Assembly (NCBI RefSeq): GCF_001889305.1
Contig: NZ_CP013074.1
Coordinates: 186,001-250,000 of the forward strand
Source: Dehalococcoides mccartyi
GTDB lineage: Bacteria; Chloroflexota; Dehalococcoidia; Dehalococcoidales; Dehalococcoidaceae
Reading direction: 5' to 3'
Length of the DNA: 64,000 nucleotides
In this document: positions 1 to 8,689 of the stretch, in pieces
How the letters are laid out: each line of letters begins with the position of its first letter
How positions within the stretch are numbered: the stretch's first letter is position 1
The notes under the pieces: generated by a model
The model's input: the letters and a program-made list of their open reading frames with translations, nothing else
What the model was told of the DNA's origin: nothing
Database searches by the model: none
Position numbers and translations under genes: made by a program

Positions 1-525
1 TTGAATTGTAACTGAGTATAGGTTTTCTAATCCCAAGCCAGATAATACTCTTTCTTCCCAAATAGATTTAGGTAGAGATAACACGATTGCTACATTTCTA
101 GCAACAGTACTATGTAAATATGAGGCGATTTCGGTTGTATAACCTGCTCCTCCAACAGCTAATATACAACTAATGTCTAATATAAACTCAATATTTTTGC
201 CTTTGCGTTGGTTTTCTATGAAATTTAATTTTTCCTCTGAAAGAGGAACATCGAAAGAGGAACAAGCATTATTATTATAAATCATGCTCGTTTCAGATAT
301 TTTCACCCATTTAGATTCATGATAGATTTTAAGGTTCACATTGAAAAATAGCGGAGTGAAATATATATTCATTGAAGAAAATTCAGGATTATTTTCAATT
401 ATAAATGGAATTCGAATATTGTTATCATAATCATTCAGATTATTTGAACATATTTCATTCTCATTTATTTTGATTCTTTTTATAAGCTTTCCTTGGTCCC
501 CACTAGTATAAAAATTTGCGTCCAT
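1..525 (-). CDS. Hypothetical protein, 3' end outside the window
   Basis: An uninterrupted frame of 175 codons runs from an ATG at 525 off the left edge. A purine-rich GAAGGGA stretch lies before the start and could be a ribosome site. The visible part is asparagine-, isoleucine- and lysine-rich, has no membrane segment or signal peptide, and includes a fairly hydrophobic stretch (ILAVGGAGYTTEIASYL) followed by a SIWEERVL patch. I do not recognise the family. Base composition is far more AT-rich than the genes from 1900 onward, so this belongs to horizontally acquired DNA left of the attachment site at 690-729. Whether the gene is intact cannot be judged. Confidence 0.7.
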   Translation of the reverse strand, partial: MDANFYTSGDQGKLIKRIKINENEICSNNLNDYDNNIRIPFIIENNPEFSSMNIYFTPLFFNVNLKIYHESKWVKISETSMIYNNNACSSFDVPLSEEKLNFIENQRKGKNIEFILDISCILAVGGAGYTTEIASYLHSTVARNVAIVLSLPKSIWEERVLSGLGLENLYSVTIQ

Positions 526-653
526 CTTAATCCCTTCATATATGTTTTAATGCGAATAAGAGCTTAACATAATAACATTGTCGTATATTTTACTAGAATT
601 TCGTAAAATATCAAGATTATTATTCATCTCAATTGAGTAAAGATTAAAAGGAG

Positions 654-679
654 TTAGTGCTTCGGTTGCTTAGTGCTTC
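654..679. repeat. Two direct repeats TTAGTGCTTC beside the att-like site
   Basis: TTAGTGCTTC occurs at 654-663 and again at 670-679, a 16-base period, ending about 20 bases before the tRNA-like fragment. Short direct repeats next to a core site are typical arm-type sites for tyrosine recombinases or excisionases. That role is an inference from position. Confidence 0.5.
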
Positions 680-689
680 TATAGCTGGC

Positions 690-729
690 AGTCAAAAGGT
701 AGAGGGTTCGAATCCCTCCGGCTCCACCA
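690..729 (+). other. 3'-end fragment of a tRNA or tmRNA gene, probable attachment site
   Basis: A perfect T arm is present: GAGGG (702-706), loop TTCGAAT, CCCTC (714-718). It is followed by a 3' acceptor strand CGGCTCC (719-725), discriminator A and CCA (727-729). The matching 5' acceptor GGAGCCG, the D arm and an anticodon arm are missing in the 150 bases upstream, so this is not a whole tRNA. Such a fragment next to a recombinase gene is the usual mark of an attachment site made by integration into a tRNA or ssrA 3' end. The ending resembles tmRNA, and Dehalococcoides islands are known to use the ssrA 3' end, but this copy alone cannot decide it. Confidence 0.7.
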
Positions 730-766
730 TAAAGCTAAAAGCGCTGTCGGTAGCTCGAAATGGCGC

Positions 767-1765
767 ATGAATGACCATTTAACCCACAAAAATTCTTACG
801 ATTATCCAATCGTAGCTAGTGACCTTTTGACTACACCTGATGACCTCAGATTATGTCTTTCCACATATATTCTGATGGCCAAGGTAGGGCAGCTTAGCCC
901 GGCTACAATTTCAAATTACAGATATATGTGCGGCAAATTCGTTGATTTTTGCCAGGAGCATGGCGTTACTAAGCCGGTCCAGATTACTTCGATATACCTC
1001 GGCTTATTCCTTCAGCAATTACAGTTAACCAACGGTCCGCAATCTGTCACTGATTATTTCAAGCAGATACGCCCATTTATCAACTGGCTCAAGGAAAATG
1101 GACAGATTACCGTAGATCCATTAAAGCAGGTACGTTTACCCAAAGTACCCCGCAAAGTTATACAGCCGTTCACTCAGGAGCATTGCCAGCGGCTGCTGTC
1201 CTTAGTGTCAGGGGAGACATTCGAGGATAAGAGGAATAAGACACTTATTTTATTGTTGCTGGATACAGGCCTCAGGCTACGGGAATGTACAGATCTGAAA
1301 TGGAGTGATATCAATTATGATAGCGAATTGGTTAAGGTTATGGGCAAGGGTGCTAAAGAACGGGTTGTACGTATAGGTCCTAAAGTTTAAAGAGCATTAC
1401 TGGAATATCAATACCTTAAAATTCAGTCATTTCCCGGAGATAAAACCCCTGATGTTTGGGTTAGCCGGCACAAAACCCGCTATAGTGATAAAGAGTGCCA
1501 CCCTTTAACTAAAAATGGCATCATGCAGACAATCATCACATTAGGCAAGCGGGCAGGCATTACAAATATACAGTGCAGTCCCAATACATTTAGACACACC
1601 TTTGCTACTATGTGCTTACGTAATGGAGCAGGTGAGTTTGAACTTCAGTCATTGCTGAGGCATGGTACTCTGACACAGACTAGAAAATACGCTGCCAGTT
1701 TGAATTCTGAAGTAGCAGTTCATGGGCATAAGAAATTTAGCCCGGTTGATAATTTAAAGCTGTAA
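767..1765 (+). pseudogene. Tyrosine recombinase (integrase), interrupted by an in-frame TAA
   Basis: The frame from ATG 767 reads as a phage-type integrase: an N-terminal SAM-like core-binding domain (about residues 25-115), then the catalytic domain with the first arginine in TGLRLRE and a lysine in GKGAKERVV. A single TAA at 1388-1390 stops it, but the same frame resumes at once and continues without another stop to 1765. This second part includes the NTFRHTFAT box and LLRHGTLTQTRKYA with the tyrosine nucleophile. Without the stop it would be about 331 residues, normal for the family. In box II the usual HxxR histidine is asparagine (NTFR). With the stop and this change the enzyme is probably inactive. 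It lies just after the att-like fragment, as expected for an integration remnant. Confidence 0.8.
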
Positions 1766-1827
1766 AAAAATTTGCAGAGCTAGGTATAATTAAATTAAGG
1801 GACATTGCCCGACTACAGACAGCGAGG

Positions 1828-1872
1828 TATATGAACGGGCGGTATTTGGGATTAGGCCCGTTCATATACCCC
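1828..1872. terminator. Perfect 15-bp inverted repeat after the integrase
   Basis: The arm at 1828-1842 (GGTATATGAACGGGC) is exactly complementary to 1858-1872, with a 15-base loop. It sits between the integrase remnant and the convergent ferritin-like gene. No strong T run follows on either strand, so it could be a weak bidirectional terminator, a recombination-associated dyad, or part of a small RNA. Only the inverted repeat is certain. Confidence 0.55.
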
Positions 1873-1938
1873 ATTTGTTTAGAAACAAGCGTTTAACTGT
1901 TCTGCAGTACAGAATACTCCGAAGCAGATAAAGTCAGA

Positions 1939-2247
1939 CTACTTGTTTTTGCGTTTTTCTATTTCCTCTTCTACTTCTTTAGCTCCGTCAGCGTAGAAAG
2001 ATTCTTCGTCGGGGGCAAGCTCCTTCAGAAGCCTGAGGAATTCACCTGCGTGTACTTTTTCTTCATTGGCAATATCTCTGAGTACTTCTATAGCCAGCCT
2101 GTTTGTTGTAGATTCGGCTAACTGCATGTATAGCTGGATAGCTTCATATTCGGCTGCTACCATAAACCTTATCGCACGGATAAGTTCTTCATTACTCAGT
2201 GGCTGGCTTTTGGCCATGCCGGAAAAGGGTGATCCAAACTCTGGCAT
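1939..2247 (-). CDS. Ferritin-like/rubrerythrin-fold small protein
   Basis: This 102-residue, mostly helical protein carries the two-helix half of a ferritin-like di-iron site: a glutamate in AAEYEAIQLY and an ExxH motif in EEKVHAGEF, followed by an acidic tail. It resembles the short ferritin-like proteins of anaerobes that form multimers to complete the iron site, including those packaged in encapsulins. No encapsulin gene lies beside it, and the tail (EIEKRKNK) does not look like a cargo-loading peptide. The start is supported by AGGAGGGAT six bases upstream. A role in iron storage or oxidative-stress protection is inferred from the fold. Confidence 0.75.
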   Translation of the reverse strand: MPEFGSPFSGMAKSQPLSNEELIRAIRFMVAAEYEAIQLYMQLAESTTNRLAIEVLRDIANEEKVHAGEFLRLLKELAPDEESFYADGAKEVEEEIEKRKNK

Positions 2248-2433
2248 TGTATCCCTCCTGACCCAATATTTTTGTCACTATTTAATTATAATATATTTTT
2301 TGTTCTTAAGGGGATGCCTCTTTGGATTTCACGCTGTCTTTGGGGGTAAGAAATAGTTTCAATCGGTGTGATGTTTCGGGAAGGGGGATGGCGGGTAACG
2401 AGAAATAGGGTATACCTGAATAGCTATAGCTGT

Positions 2434-3570
2434 TTAGGTATCTGCTATGTTTCTGGCCTTTTCCAAATCTTCCGGGCGGTTGATATTGAAAAAACTGCGG
2501 TGTTCAGGGTCGAAGCCGTTTATCTCGTCTTCTTCGATATAGCGTGTTTTCAGGCAGGCAAGTAGGTCACTTACCGCAGATTTGCCCTCTTTTATCAGGC
2601 GAAGGGCTTTTTCGCCGGCTGATTTAGAGTAGATTGCATGGAGAGGTTCAGGCTTTTGCCCGAGTCTGGGTACGACAGCCTCAAAACCTGTTATCTGGTC
2701 TTTCATGTACTCAAGCAGCGGGCGGTTGATAAAGGGCATATCACAGGCTATTACCATATTAAATGGGGATTTTGATGCCGTAAGGCCGCTGTAGATACCG
2801 GCCAGAGGCCCTTTTCCCGGCAGTATATCTTGTATTATTCTTACACCGGGTGGTGGCTTTATTTTTTCATCTGCTTGGCCGTAAGCGGTAACCACCAGAA
2901 TTTCACGCCCGTAACCGCTAAGGTTAGATACAGCCCGTTCCAGCAGTGTTTGTGAATTTAAGGTGGCGGTAACTTTATTGCTGCCTAAGCGGGTGCTTTT
3001 GCCGCCTGCCAGTATAATGCAGCTGATATCAGCTTGGTCAGGCTTATTTTTAAAAAAGGCGGGGTGTATGTCTGCATCAGTATCTATATCATGTATGATG
3101 AAGATATTGCTGGATTCCTCCGGTGCAAAGGCGGTCAGAAATTTTGGCAAAAGAGATTTGCGGACTACGGATATAGTATGGGGTGCTTTTTGGTAAGCCA
3201 GACGGGCCTGTTCAGAGAGCCCTTTGCCGGCTATTTCCAGATGCCCTATTTCATCAAGAAAAATAACCTCACAACCTGTCTTGAGAGCTTCCCTGATGGT
3301 GTTACAGGCAAAAGCGAGGCCGCTTTGGAGGATAGAGTACTTGCCAACCTTTTCACCTTGAAAATCAGCCTGGGGGTCAGTCAGGCTGAAAACTGCCTCT
3401 GCAGAAGTGCGGATATCAACGGCACTGTAACCTACTTTAATACCTCCCTGAAATACAGGGCGGCAGATTACACCGCCGGTTTTAAAACCGCACTCCTGCA
3501 GGTGTCTGGCATATCTCTGGCAATGTGAGCTTTTTCCGCTGCCCACTTCTCCGGTGACAATAAGGTTCAC
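2434..3570 (-). CDS. mobA: NTPase (THEP1-like) fused to MobA molybdenum cofactor guanylyltransferase
   Basis: Residues 1-170 form a P-loop NTPase of the THEP1/DUF2478 kind, with GEVGSGKS at 7-14 and LDEIGHLE as the Walker B-like strand. From about residue 183 the protein becomes MobA: the nucleotide-binding signature LAGGKSTRLGSNK, later PGKGPLAGIYSG, and ACDMPF with the metal-binding aspartate. MobA adds GMP to Mo-molybdopterin to make the guanine dinucleotide cofactor used by the catalytic subunit upstream in the same operon. The 378-residue length fits two domains. Translation begins at a GTG that directly abuts the TAG of the upstream gene, with GGGAGG just before it, so the two are probably translationally coupled. 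The NTPase half may supply or sense nucleotide; its substrate is unknown. Confidence 0.85.
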   Translation of the reverse strand: MNLIVTGEVGSGKSSHCQRYARHLQECGFKTGGVICRPVFQGGIKVGYSAVDIRTSAEAVFSLTDPQADFQGEKVGKYSILQSGLAFACNTIREALKTGCEVIFLDEIGHLEIAGKGLSEQARLAYQKAPHTISVVRKSLLPKFLTAFAPEESSNIFIIHDIDTDADIHPAFFKNKPDQADISCIILAGGKSTRLGSNKVTATLNSQTLLERAVSNLSGYGREILVVTAYGQADEKIKPPPGVRIIQDILPGKGPLAGIYSGLTASKSPFNMVIACDMPFINRPLLEYMKDQITGFEAVVPRLGQKPEPLHAIYSKSAGEKALRLIKEGKSAVSDLLACLKTRYIEEDEINGFDPEHRSFFNINRPEDLEKARNIADT

Positions 3571-4260
3571 CTAACCTCCCAGATGAAATACTGCCGGAAT
3601 AACCCAGCATGACACCACTGTCACAGCCGAAGTTATGTAGTATGCGCGGGGATAACTGGTCTTGAAATTTGCCAGTTTTGGCATACCGAATTTACCCAGA
3701 TAGTAGCCGGCGGCAAGGGTGATAGTACCGGCCAGTGCAACCGGCAAACCGGTAGTTACGATAGTATCTATCTTGCCGGCCATATCAAGCATAGGCCATT
3801 TGCCCAAACCGAACACCGAGGCTATAACGGCATATAATACTATACCCAAACCACCTGCCAGAAAGCCGGTGGTTATTTGAGCTAAAAGATGTTTTTCCAT
3901 AGCCTTTTTGAAGATAAAGGCTACCGCTCCGAAGGCAACTGCTTCCATTATGATGGCTATGGCGGGGTTTATTACATAAGCCGAAAATACCGGTTCGCCG
4001 AATATAAACGCGGAGAAGGGTTTGAAAGCGGCTGCAATGACACCCAGCAGGGGAATCAGGGCAGGTTTTTTTGTAATGCTCAGGAATATAGCCATAAGGG
4101 ATATAGCCAAACCGCCCATAACTGCCCCTTGATTGGCAAAATGAATTGCGTGCAGGAAACCTCCCAGTGCCATTTCCAGAAGCCCCCAAACAGAGCCTGC
4201 AACTGCCAGGGTCAGTACGGCTGGGATACGGTTTTTTTCAGGGTTTAAATATGTACTCAT
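3571..4260 (-). CDS. Integral membrane protein of unknown function in the molybdoenzyme operon
   Basis: This 229-residue protein has about six hydrophobic segments. An early GSVWGLLEMALGGF helix carries an acidic residue, and a loop follows it with AIHFANQG. I do not recognise a characterised family; the size and compact helix pattern recall substrate-binding components of small-molecule uptake systems, but no partner ATPase is nearby. It starts at ATG 4260 behind GAGGAGAC, 22 bases after the catalytic subunit, and its stop touches the NTPase-MobA start. Its place between a molybdoenzyme and its cofactor gene suggests a role in cofactor or substrate supply or in enzyme assembly. That is inference from context. 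Confidence 0.75.
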   Translation of the reverse strand: MSTYLNPEKNRIPAVLTLAVAGSVWGLLEMALGGFLHAIHFANQGAVMGGLAISLMAIFLSITKKPALIPLLGVIAAAFKPFSAFIFGEPVFSAYVINPAIAIIMEAVAFGAVAFIFKKAMEKHLLAQITTGFLAGGLGIVLYAVIASVFGLGKWPMLDMAGKIDTIVTTGLPVALAGTITLAAGYYLGKFGMPKLANFKTSYPRAYYITSAVTVVSCWVIPAVFHLGG

Positions 4261-4282
4261 AATCAGTCTCCTCTTGCTTTAG

Positions 4283-7200
4283 TTAGATATTAACTTTTTC
4301 CAGTCTGACCTTGGTATCGTAGAAAACTGCACTGCCTCCAATGGTATCAATCAGGCAGGTATTTTTCAGATAGGGGTCTACTCTCATGGCAGCGTTGGCA
4401 TTGACACCCTTGGTACGTTTTGTCTCACCCGGAATCAGCTCACCGTCAATGGTGATATCCAACCCACCGTAGGCAAAGTGGCCGTACCCCAGTGAGAAGG
4501 CTACTACCCCGGGGCGGATACCCTGCATAATGCTTAGTTTGGCGTTCATGGGCCATTCCTGCCCGTTACGCAGATTCCAGACACCCCTGGGGTTGCTTTC
4601 GGATACTACCCTGACTATATCTGTTTCGGTCAAGCCAAGCCTGTCCGCATCAGCTTGATTAATAAGTATCGTATTTTCAGGCAGCAGGGGGTTCAGATAA
4701 TAGTTGCTGGCGGTGGTGGGAGTGCGGGCAATCTCTCTGTAGGTGATTAAGTTCAGGTCATACCCATTCTTTTCGTCATTCAGTTCCTGCCCGTAGCAAT
4801 CACGCCCGGCGGTAATATAACAGGCATGGCCGGTAATGGGCGCACCCGTTTGCGAGTTTTTAACTTCGGTGGTTTTTTCCAGAAATACATTGAGCAGACG
4901 GCCGTATTTGTTGCCCAGCTGCTGATTAGCCGGGTAGCCACCCTCATAGTCCTGGAAGCGGCCGCCTCTGTTCAGCATGTATACAACCTTTGGCCAGTTT
5001 TCACCCGCCAGGCTTCGCCAGCGTTCAAGATTGTAAATGTTGTTTGGCATATGGCGTCTGGCTTGGGTAAATATCCGTATTTCTTCTTCGTCTGCATCAG
5101 GCACAGCATCAGAGCCGTCAGCTTTTTCACCGAAAGCCAGATTTGCTGCCATCCTAAGGTAAAGGTCATCAAAATGGCTAAGAGGGATACCTGCGCCCAG
5201 TCCGTCCGGCCCGAATCCCGGCAAGCCTATTTTTTCGGCCAGACCCAGCAGCATGGCTTCCATTGAAAGGGGAATATCCTGCCCGAATACTTTTACTATT
5301 TCCACCAGCGGGGCAATAGCGGGCTGTCTGACCGGCTGGGATTTGAACGGGATAGTATTCTGGCTGCCGGCAAATTCCCAGCGTTCCATATTGGTCAGGT
5401 CCGGGAAAATATAATCTGCATACATGGATGTTTCACTGACCACTATATCCGTAACAACCAGCAGGGGCAATTTCGCCGTATCTGTCAGAAACTCCAGAGC
5501 GGTATGGCCGGCCGGGACTACGTAAACAGGTGAACCCATGTGCAGGAAAAGAGCCTTGATAGGGTAGGGATAAGCATCTCCTGCCGAAGGGATAACCTCT
5601 TGATAAATATCTTCCGAAAGGGGATACCAGTTCCGCTTGGCCGGGTAGCCCTGACTCTTAAATAGGGTGGTATCCTCGTATACATTTCCGTGCCTTACTA
5701 TATTTACACCGGATGGTGTGAGTGCGCCGGGTTTCATCTTGCCCAGATTAAAGGGGCCACCGGCTTTGCTGCCGCTGATGTCATAGGCAGAGCCTTTGAG
5801 CATGCCTCCCTGCCAGTCATAGTTGCCTATAAGCATATTCAGATTCCACCAGGCAAGGGCGTTATAAAAGCCGTTTGTATGCTGGCTGACTCCTCGGTGG
5901 ACATCCGCCGCCGCTTTTTTGCCGTGGCTGGTAAATTCATAAGCTATTTCGGCAAGGTCATCTGCCTTGACCCCGCAGATATCGGCCCATTCCTCCAGAG
6001 TGTGGCTGGAAGCTTCGTCACGGAGTATCTGCAAACTGCTTTTCACCCGTACACTATTTATAACAGTATCAACCAGCAGTTCGCCTTCAGCCGCATTTAC
6101 TGTGTCATTTGGGTCAAACCGGGTAGGCTCTCCATTTTTCATAATAAGCGGAGTGTCAAAGCTGAAGCTGCCCTGTTCCAATCCTATATCCGAAGCTCGA
6201 AGAAGCCTCTCAGCCTTGCCTTTGTCATCTATCTTTACCAGCCAGGTGGAGCCGCTCCAGGTAGGTTCTCCATCTGCATTAGCCGCGGCTTTATTGGCAT
6301 TTGCCAGATATCTGGCGTCATAGCGGTTGTTATCAAATATCCAGCGGATTAATGCCAGCGCCAGTGCCCCCTCGGTGCCGGGTTTAGCCGGAAGCCATTT
6401 CCAGGCCTTTGAAGCAGCCTTGGAGAAGCGCGGGTCTACTACGGCGTATTTCATCCGTCCGCTGTCTAGTCCGTCTGCTATCCGCATGGCGCGGCTGGTC
6501 GGGCCGAAGCTGGCCTCGAAGGGGGATGCGCCGGTAAAAATAACAAATTCGCTTTTGCCTATGTCTGCCATCCAGTAAAATTTATCACCTTCAAGAAATG
6601 CGCCGGTTGAGGAATCAAACCTGGCACTTAGGGCTTTTGATGCCTGAAACAAACTGCCCTGACAAACTGTTGTGTGCCCGTGAGCGTTTATAGAGCCCAT
6701 GGCGTCATGGGTAAACCGCTTGATGAAGTCCACCCGTCCGCCCTGAGTCCGCCCGAACATAAAGCAAAAACCGTTGTTCTTAGTGCCCAAATCAGGGTGG
6801 TCGGGGTCTATAAATTTGTCCAGATAATCCCGGTGTTTTTCTTTAAAAGCCTCTACCAGAGCTGATTTTTTAGTTTCATCTTTTTCAGCCCAGATAGCCT
6901 TTATATCTGTGCTGATAGTCTTGGTGATTTCGGGTGAACGCAATGCCCAGATATCTTTCAAACCTTCAACTGTGCGGTTTTCTTCACCGGGAACGTTTGA
7001 AAAGAGTTTGCCGCCGCTGGCTATTTCTTCTACTGCCTGGTCAAAGGGAATGCTCTTCCATTTGTTGGAGCCGCGGGGACCGTCACGTTTTATCACTTTG
7101 ACCAGTCGGAACGGGTCATATGATGTTTGGGCACCCGAATGTCCTTTGGGGCAGATGCTGGCATCTGTCAGGGCAGATGTTGTCACCGGAGTTTTATAGT

Positions 7201-7495
7201 CCAGCTGGGGCATCATATTCCAGGGGCTGAACGGGTTTCCGTCCACTTTGGCAATGACGCCGTCAATCAGCTTTACTTTTATACTGCACTGAGTGGCACA
7301 CTGCTGACAGGTGCTGTAGATGATATCCTCAGGCTTGGATAGGGTATAGTCGTTGTTGCCCAGTATCTTTCTGGGTTGGGTTACCAGTTCGCAGCCGGAC
7401 AGCAGGGCGGTTCCTCCCAATAAAGCGGAAACCTTTATAAAATTGGCCCGGGTTATACCCCCGGAGGGATTTTTTGCTGCTCTTTCTTTATTCAT
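4283..7495 (-). CDS. Molybdopterin oxidoreductase catalytic subunit, TtrA/PsrA type
   Basis: This is a CISM-family catalytic subunit of about 1070 residues, close in size to tetrathionate reductase TtrA. An N-terminal [4Fe-4S] site is formed by CQQCATQC and a later CPKG, and the molybdenum ligand is probably the cysteine in GHTTVCQGS, as in the sulfur-compound reductases. The leader reads TRANFIK where a Tat motif TRRxFIK is expected, so the second arginine is alanine. It ends in LLSGC, a possible lipobox with Cys35. I chose ATG 7495, with GAGGAAG upstream, over an in-frame ATG at 7516; it overlaps the end of the membrane subunit gene by 8 bases. The likely place is the outer face of the membrane, reducing a sulfur oxyanion, polysulfide or related acceptor. 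The substrate cannot be read from sequence. Confidence 0.85.
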   Translation of the reverse strand: MNKERAAKNPSGGITRANFIKVSALLGGTALLSGCELVTQPRKILGNNDYTLSKPEDIIYSTCQQCATQCSIKVKLIDGVIAKVDGNPFSPWNMMPQLDYKTPVTTSALTDASICPKGHSGAQTSYDPFRLVKVIKRDGPRGSNKWKSIPFDQAVEEIASGGKLFSNVPGEENRTVEGLKDIWALRSPEITKTISTDIKAIWAEKDETKKSALVEAFKEKHRDYLDKFIDPDHPDLGTKNNGFCFMFGRTQGGRVDFIKRFTHDAMGSINAHGHTTVCQGSLFQASKALSARFDSSTGAFLEGDKFYWMADIGKSEFVIFTGASPFEASFGPTSRAMRIADGLDSGRMKYAVVDPRFSKAASKAWKWLPAKPGTEGALALALIRWIFDNNRYDARYLANANKAAANADGEPTWSGSTWLVKIDDKGKAERLLRASDIGLEQGSFSFDTPLIMKNGEPTRFDPNDTVNAAEGELLVDTVINSVRVKSSLQILRDEASSHTLEEWADICGVKADDLAEIAYEFTSHGKKAAADVHRGVSQHTNGFYNALAWWNLNMLIGNYDWQGGMLKGSAYDISGSKAGGPFNLGKMKPGALTPSGVNIVRHGNVYEDTTLFKSQGYPAKRNWYPLSEDIYQEVIPSAGDAYPYPIKALFLHMGSPVYVVPAGHTALEFLTDTAKLPLLVVTDIVVSETSMYADYIFPDLTNMERWEFAGSQNTIPFKSQPVRQPAIAPLVEIVKVFGQDIPLSMEAMLLGLAEKIGLPGFGPDGLGAGIPLSHFDDLYLRMAANLAFGEKADGSDAVPDADEEEIRIFTQARRHMPNNIYNLERWRSLAGENWPKVVYMLNRGGRFQDYEGGYPANQQLGNKYGRLLNVFLEKTTEVKNSQTGAPITGHACYITAGRDCYGQELNDEKNGYDLNLITYREIARTPTTASNYYLNPLLPENTILINQADADRLGLTETDIVRVVSESNPRGVWNLRNGQEWPMNAKLSIMQGIRPGVVAFSLGYGHFAYGGLDITIDGELIPGETKRTKGVNANAAMRVDPYLKNTCLIDTIGGSAVFYDTKVRLEKVNI

Positions 7496-8669
7496 CACCG
7501 GCTTCCTCATTTCCAATTCTGATAGGTATCAGTTTCATCATCTTGGCTACAATGTAAAATACCAGAATGACGGCGGCGGTAATACCCGCTGAAAGTGCCC
7601 ATTCGGGCAGGCTGGGGATATAACTGTCTATGTATCGGCCATCTACTATGGGGCTGGATAAGAAATCTGCCCCGGCCACTATCTGAGCCGGAATGATAAA
7701 ATTTAAACGGGCAACAGCCGCCCCAATCAGTACCAGAACGCCTACGGTAAGTCCCCAAGCCGGTTTCTTAGATAAACCGGGTTTGGACAGGATTTTTATC
7801 AATGCACCCAGAGCTACCACAATACCCAGACCCATCTGGACTATCCAGAAGCCGTACCAGTACTGTCCGAACATTATATAGTTGGCGGCCTCAATAGTAG
7901 GCGGGGTAGCGTCATATATGCCCACAAACAGCACTGAGCCTATTATGTAGGTAATGGCAAGCAGCAGGGTCATGGTGGAAATAACCATAGTCTTGGCTAG
8001 ACGGGGATAGCCGGGGCTGGTTTTATCCCCGTACAGGGCAACTATTATACGTGAAAGGGCGAATCCGGCGGACATACCGAAGATAGGGAAGAGTACAGGG
8101 AAAAGTCCTACGCTCCAGAATGAATGGGAAGATTGGGTGGAAAGGGTAAAGCCGACCGCGCCGCTGGCAATGACTGCTACCGGAAAGCCCAGAATCATCA
8201 GCCATTTTATTACCGGTTCTTTGCGGAAAGGCAGGCGTTTCTGAGGCATAAACAGAACAAACAAAATTGCGGCTGTAGCCAGTGCAATCAGGGTATAAAT
8301 CCAGACGGACCAGGCCAGCACCGAATCAAAATTCGGGTGCAAAAATACGTTCATAACCCGTTCGGGTCGGCCTTCATTGATAAGAATATGTACCAGACCG
8401 GCACCCAGGCTGGTCAGTGAAGCCAGCATGAATATTTTACCCGTGCCGGCAAAAGTTTTAACTTTAAAAAGAAGATCAAGCGATGCTATGAAAAACATAC
8501 CGGCTGCGGTACTGGCAAAAAACACGTAGAGTGCCATCCACAAGCCCCAGACTACGAAACTGCCTAGGCCGAGCATTTGCTGACCGTTGTTGAGGAGCAT
8601 CAGAAACCCCCAGACTCCGGCAGCAAGGGAAAGGATTAATATGCCCAGTGCTATCCTTTTCCAATTCAT
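7488..8669 (-). CDS. NrfD/PsrC-type quinone-interacting membrane subunit
   Basis: The 393-residue protein has about ten hydrophobic segments and the general plan of NrfD/PsrC/TtrC anchors, which pass electrons between a membrane quinol pool and a partner Fe-S subunit. A conserved-looking acidic and basic loop (NEGRPERVMNVFLHPNFDS) follows the third helix. The start at 8669 has GGAGGAGT upstream. The gene lies 20 bases after the Fe-S subunit and overlaps the catalytic subunit, so the three should form one complex. Dehalococcoides is reported to respire largely without quinones, so the true electron partner may differ from the family norm. Confidence 0.88.
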   Translation of the reverse strand: MNWKRIALGILILSLAAGVWGFLMLLNNGQQMLGLGSFVVWGLWMALYVFFASTAAGMFFIASLDLLFKVKTFAGTGKIFMLASLTSLGAGLVHILINEGRPERVMNVFLHPNFDSVLAWSVWIYTLIALATAAILFVLFMPQKRLPFRKEPVIKWLMILGFPVAVIASGAVGFTLSTQSSHSFWSVGLFPVLFPIFGMSAGFALSRIIVALYGDKTSPGYPRLAKTMVISTMTLLLAITYIIGSVLFVGIYDATPPTIEAANYIMFGQYWYGFWIVQMGLGIVVALGALIKILSKPGLSKKPAWGLTVGVLVLIGAAVARLNFIIPAQIVAGADFLSSPIVDGRYIDSYIPSLPEWALSAGITAAVILVFYIVAKMMKLIPIRIGNEEAGDE

Positions 8670-8689
8670 GGTTTACCGTACTCCTCCCG

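Noticed and set aside
640-729. A complete tRNA gene at 650-729
   Set aside because: No 5' acceptor strand pairs with CGGCTCC and no D or anticodon arm can be drawn.
3785-4189. 134-codon frame inside the unknown membrane protein gene
   Set aside because: Same strand, different frame, with composition typical of a shadow of the real gene.
5690-6352. 220-codon frame opposite the molybdoenzyme gene
   Set aside because: Antisense to a strongly supported gene, with no conserved motif.
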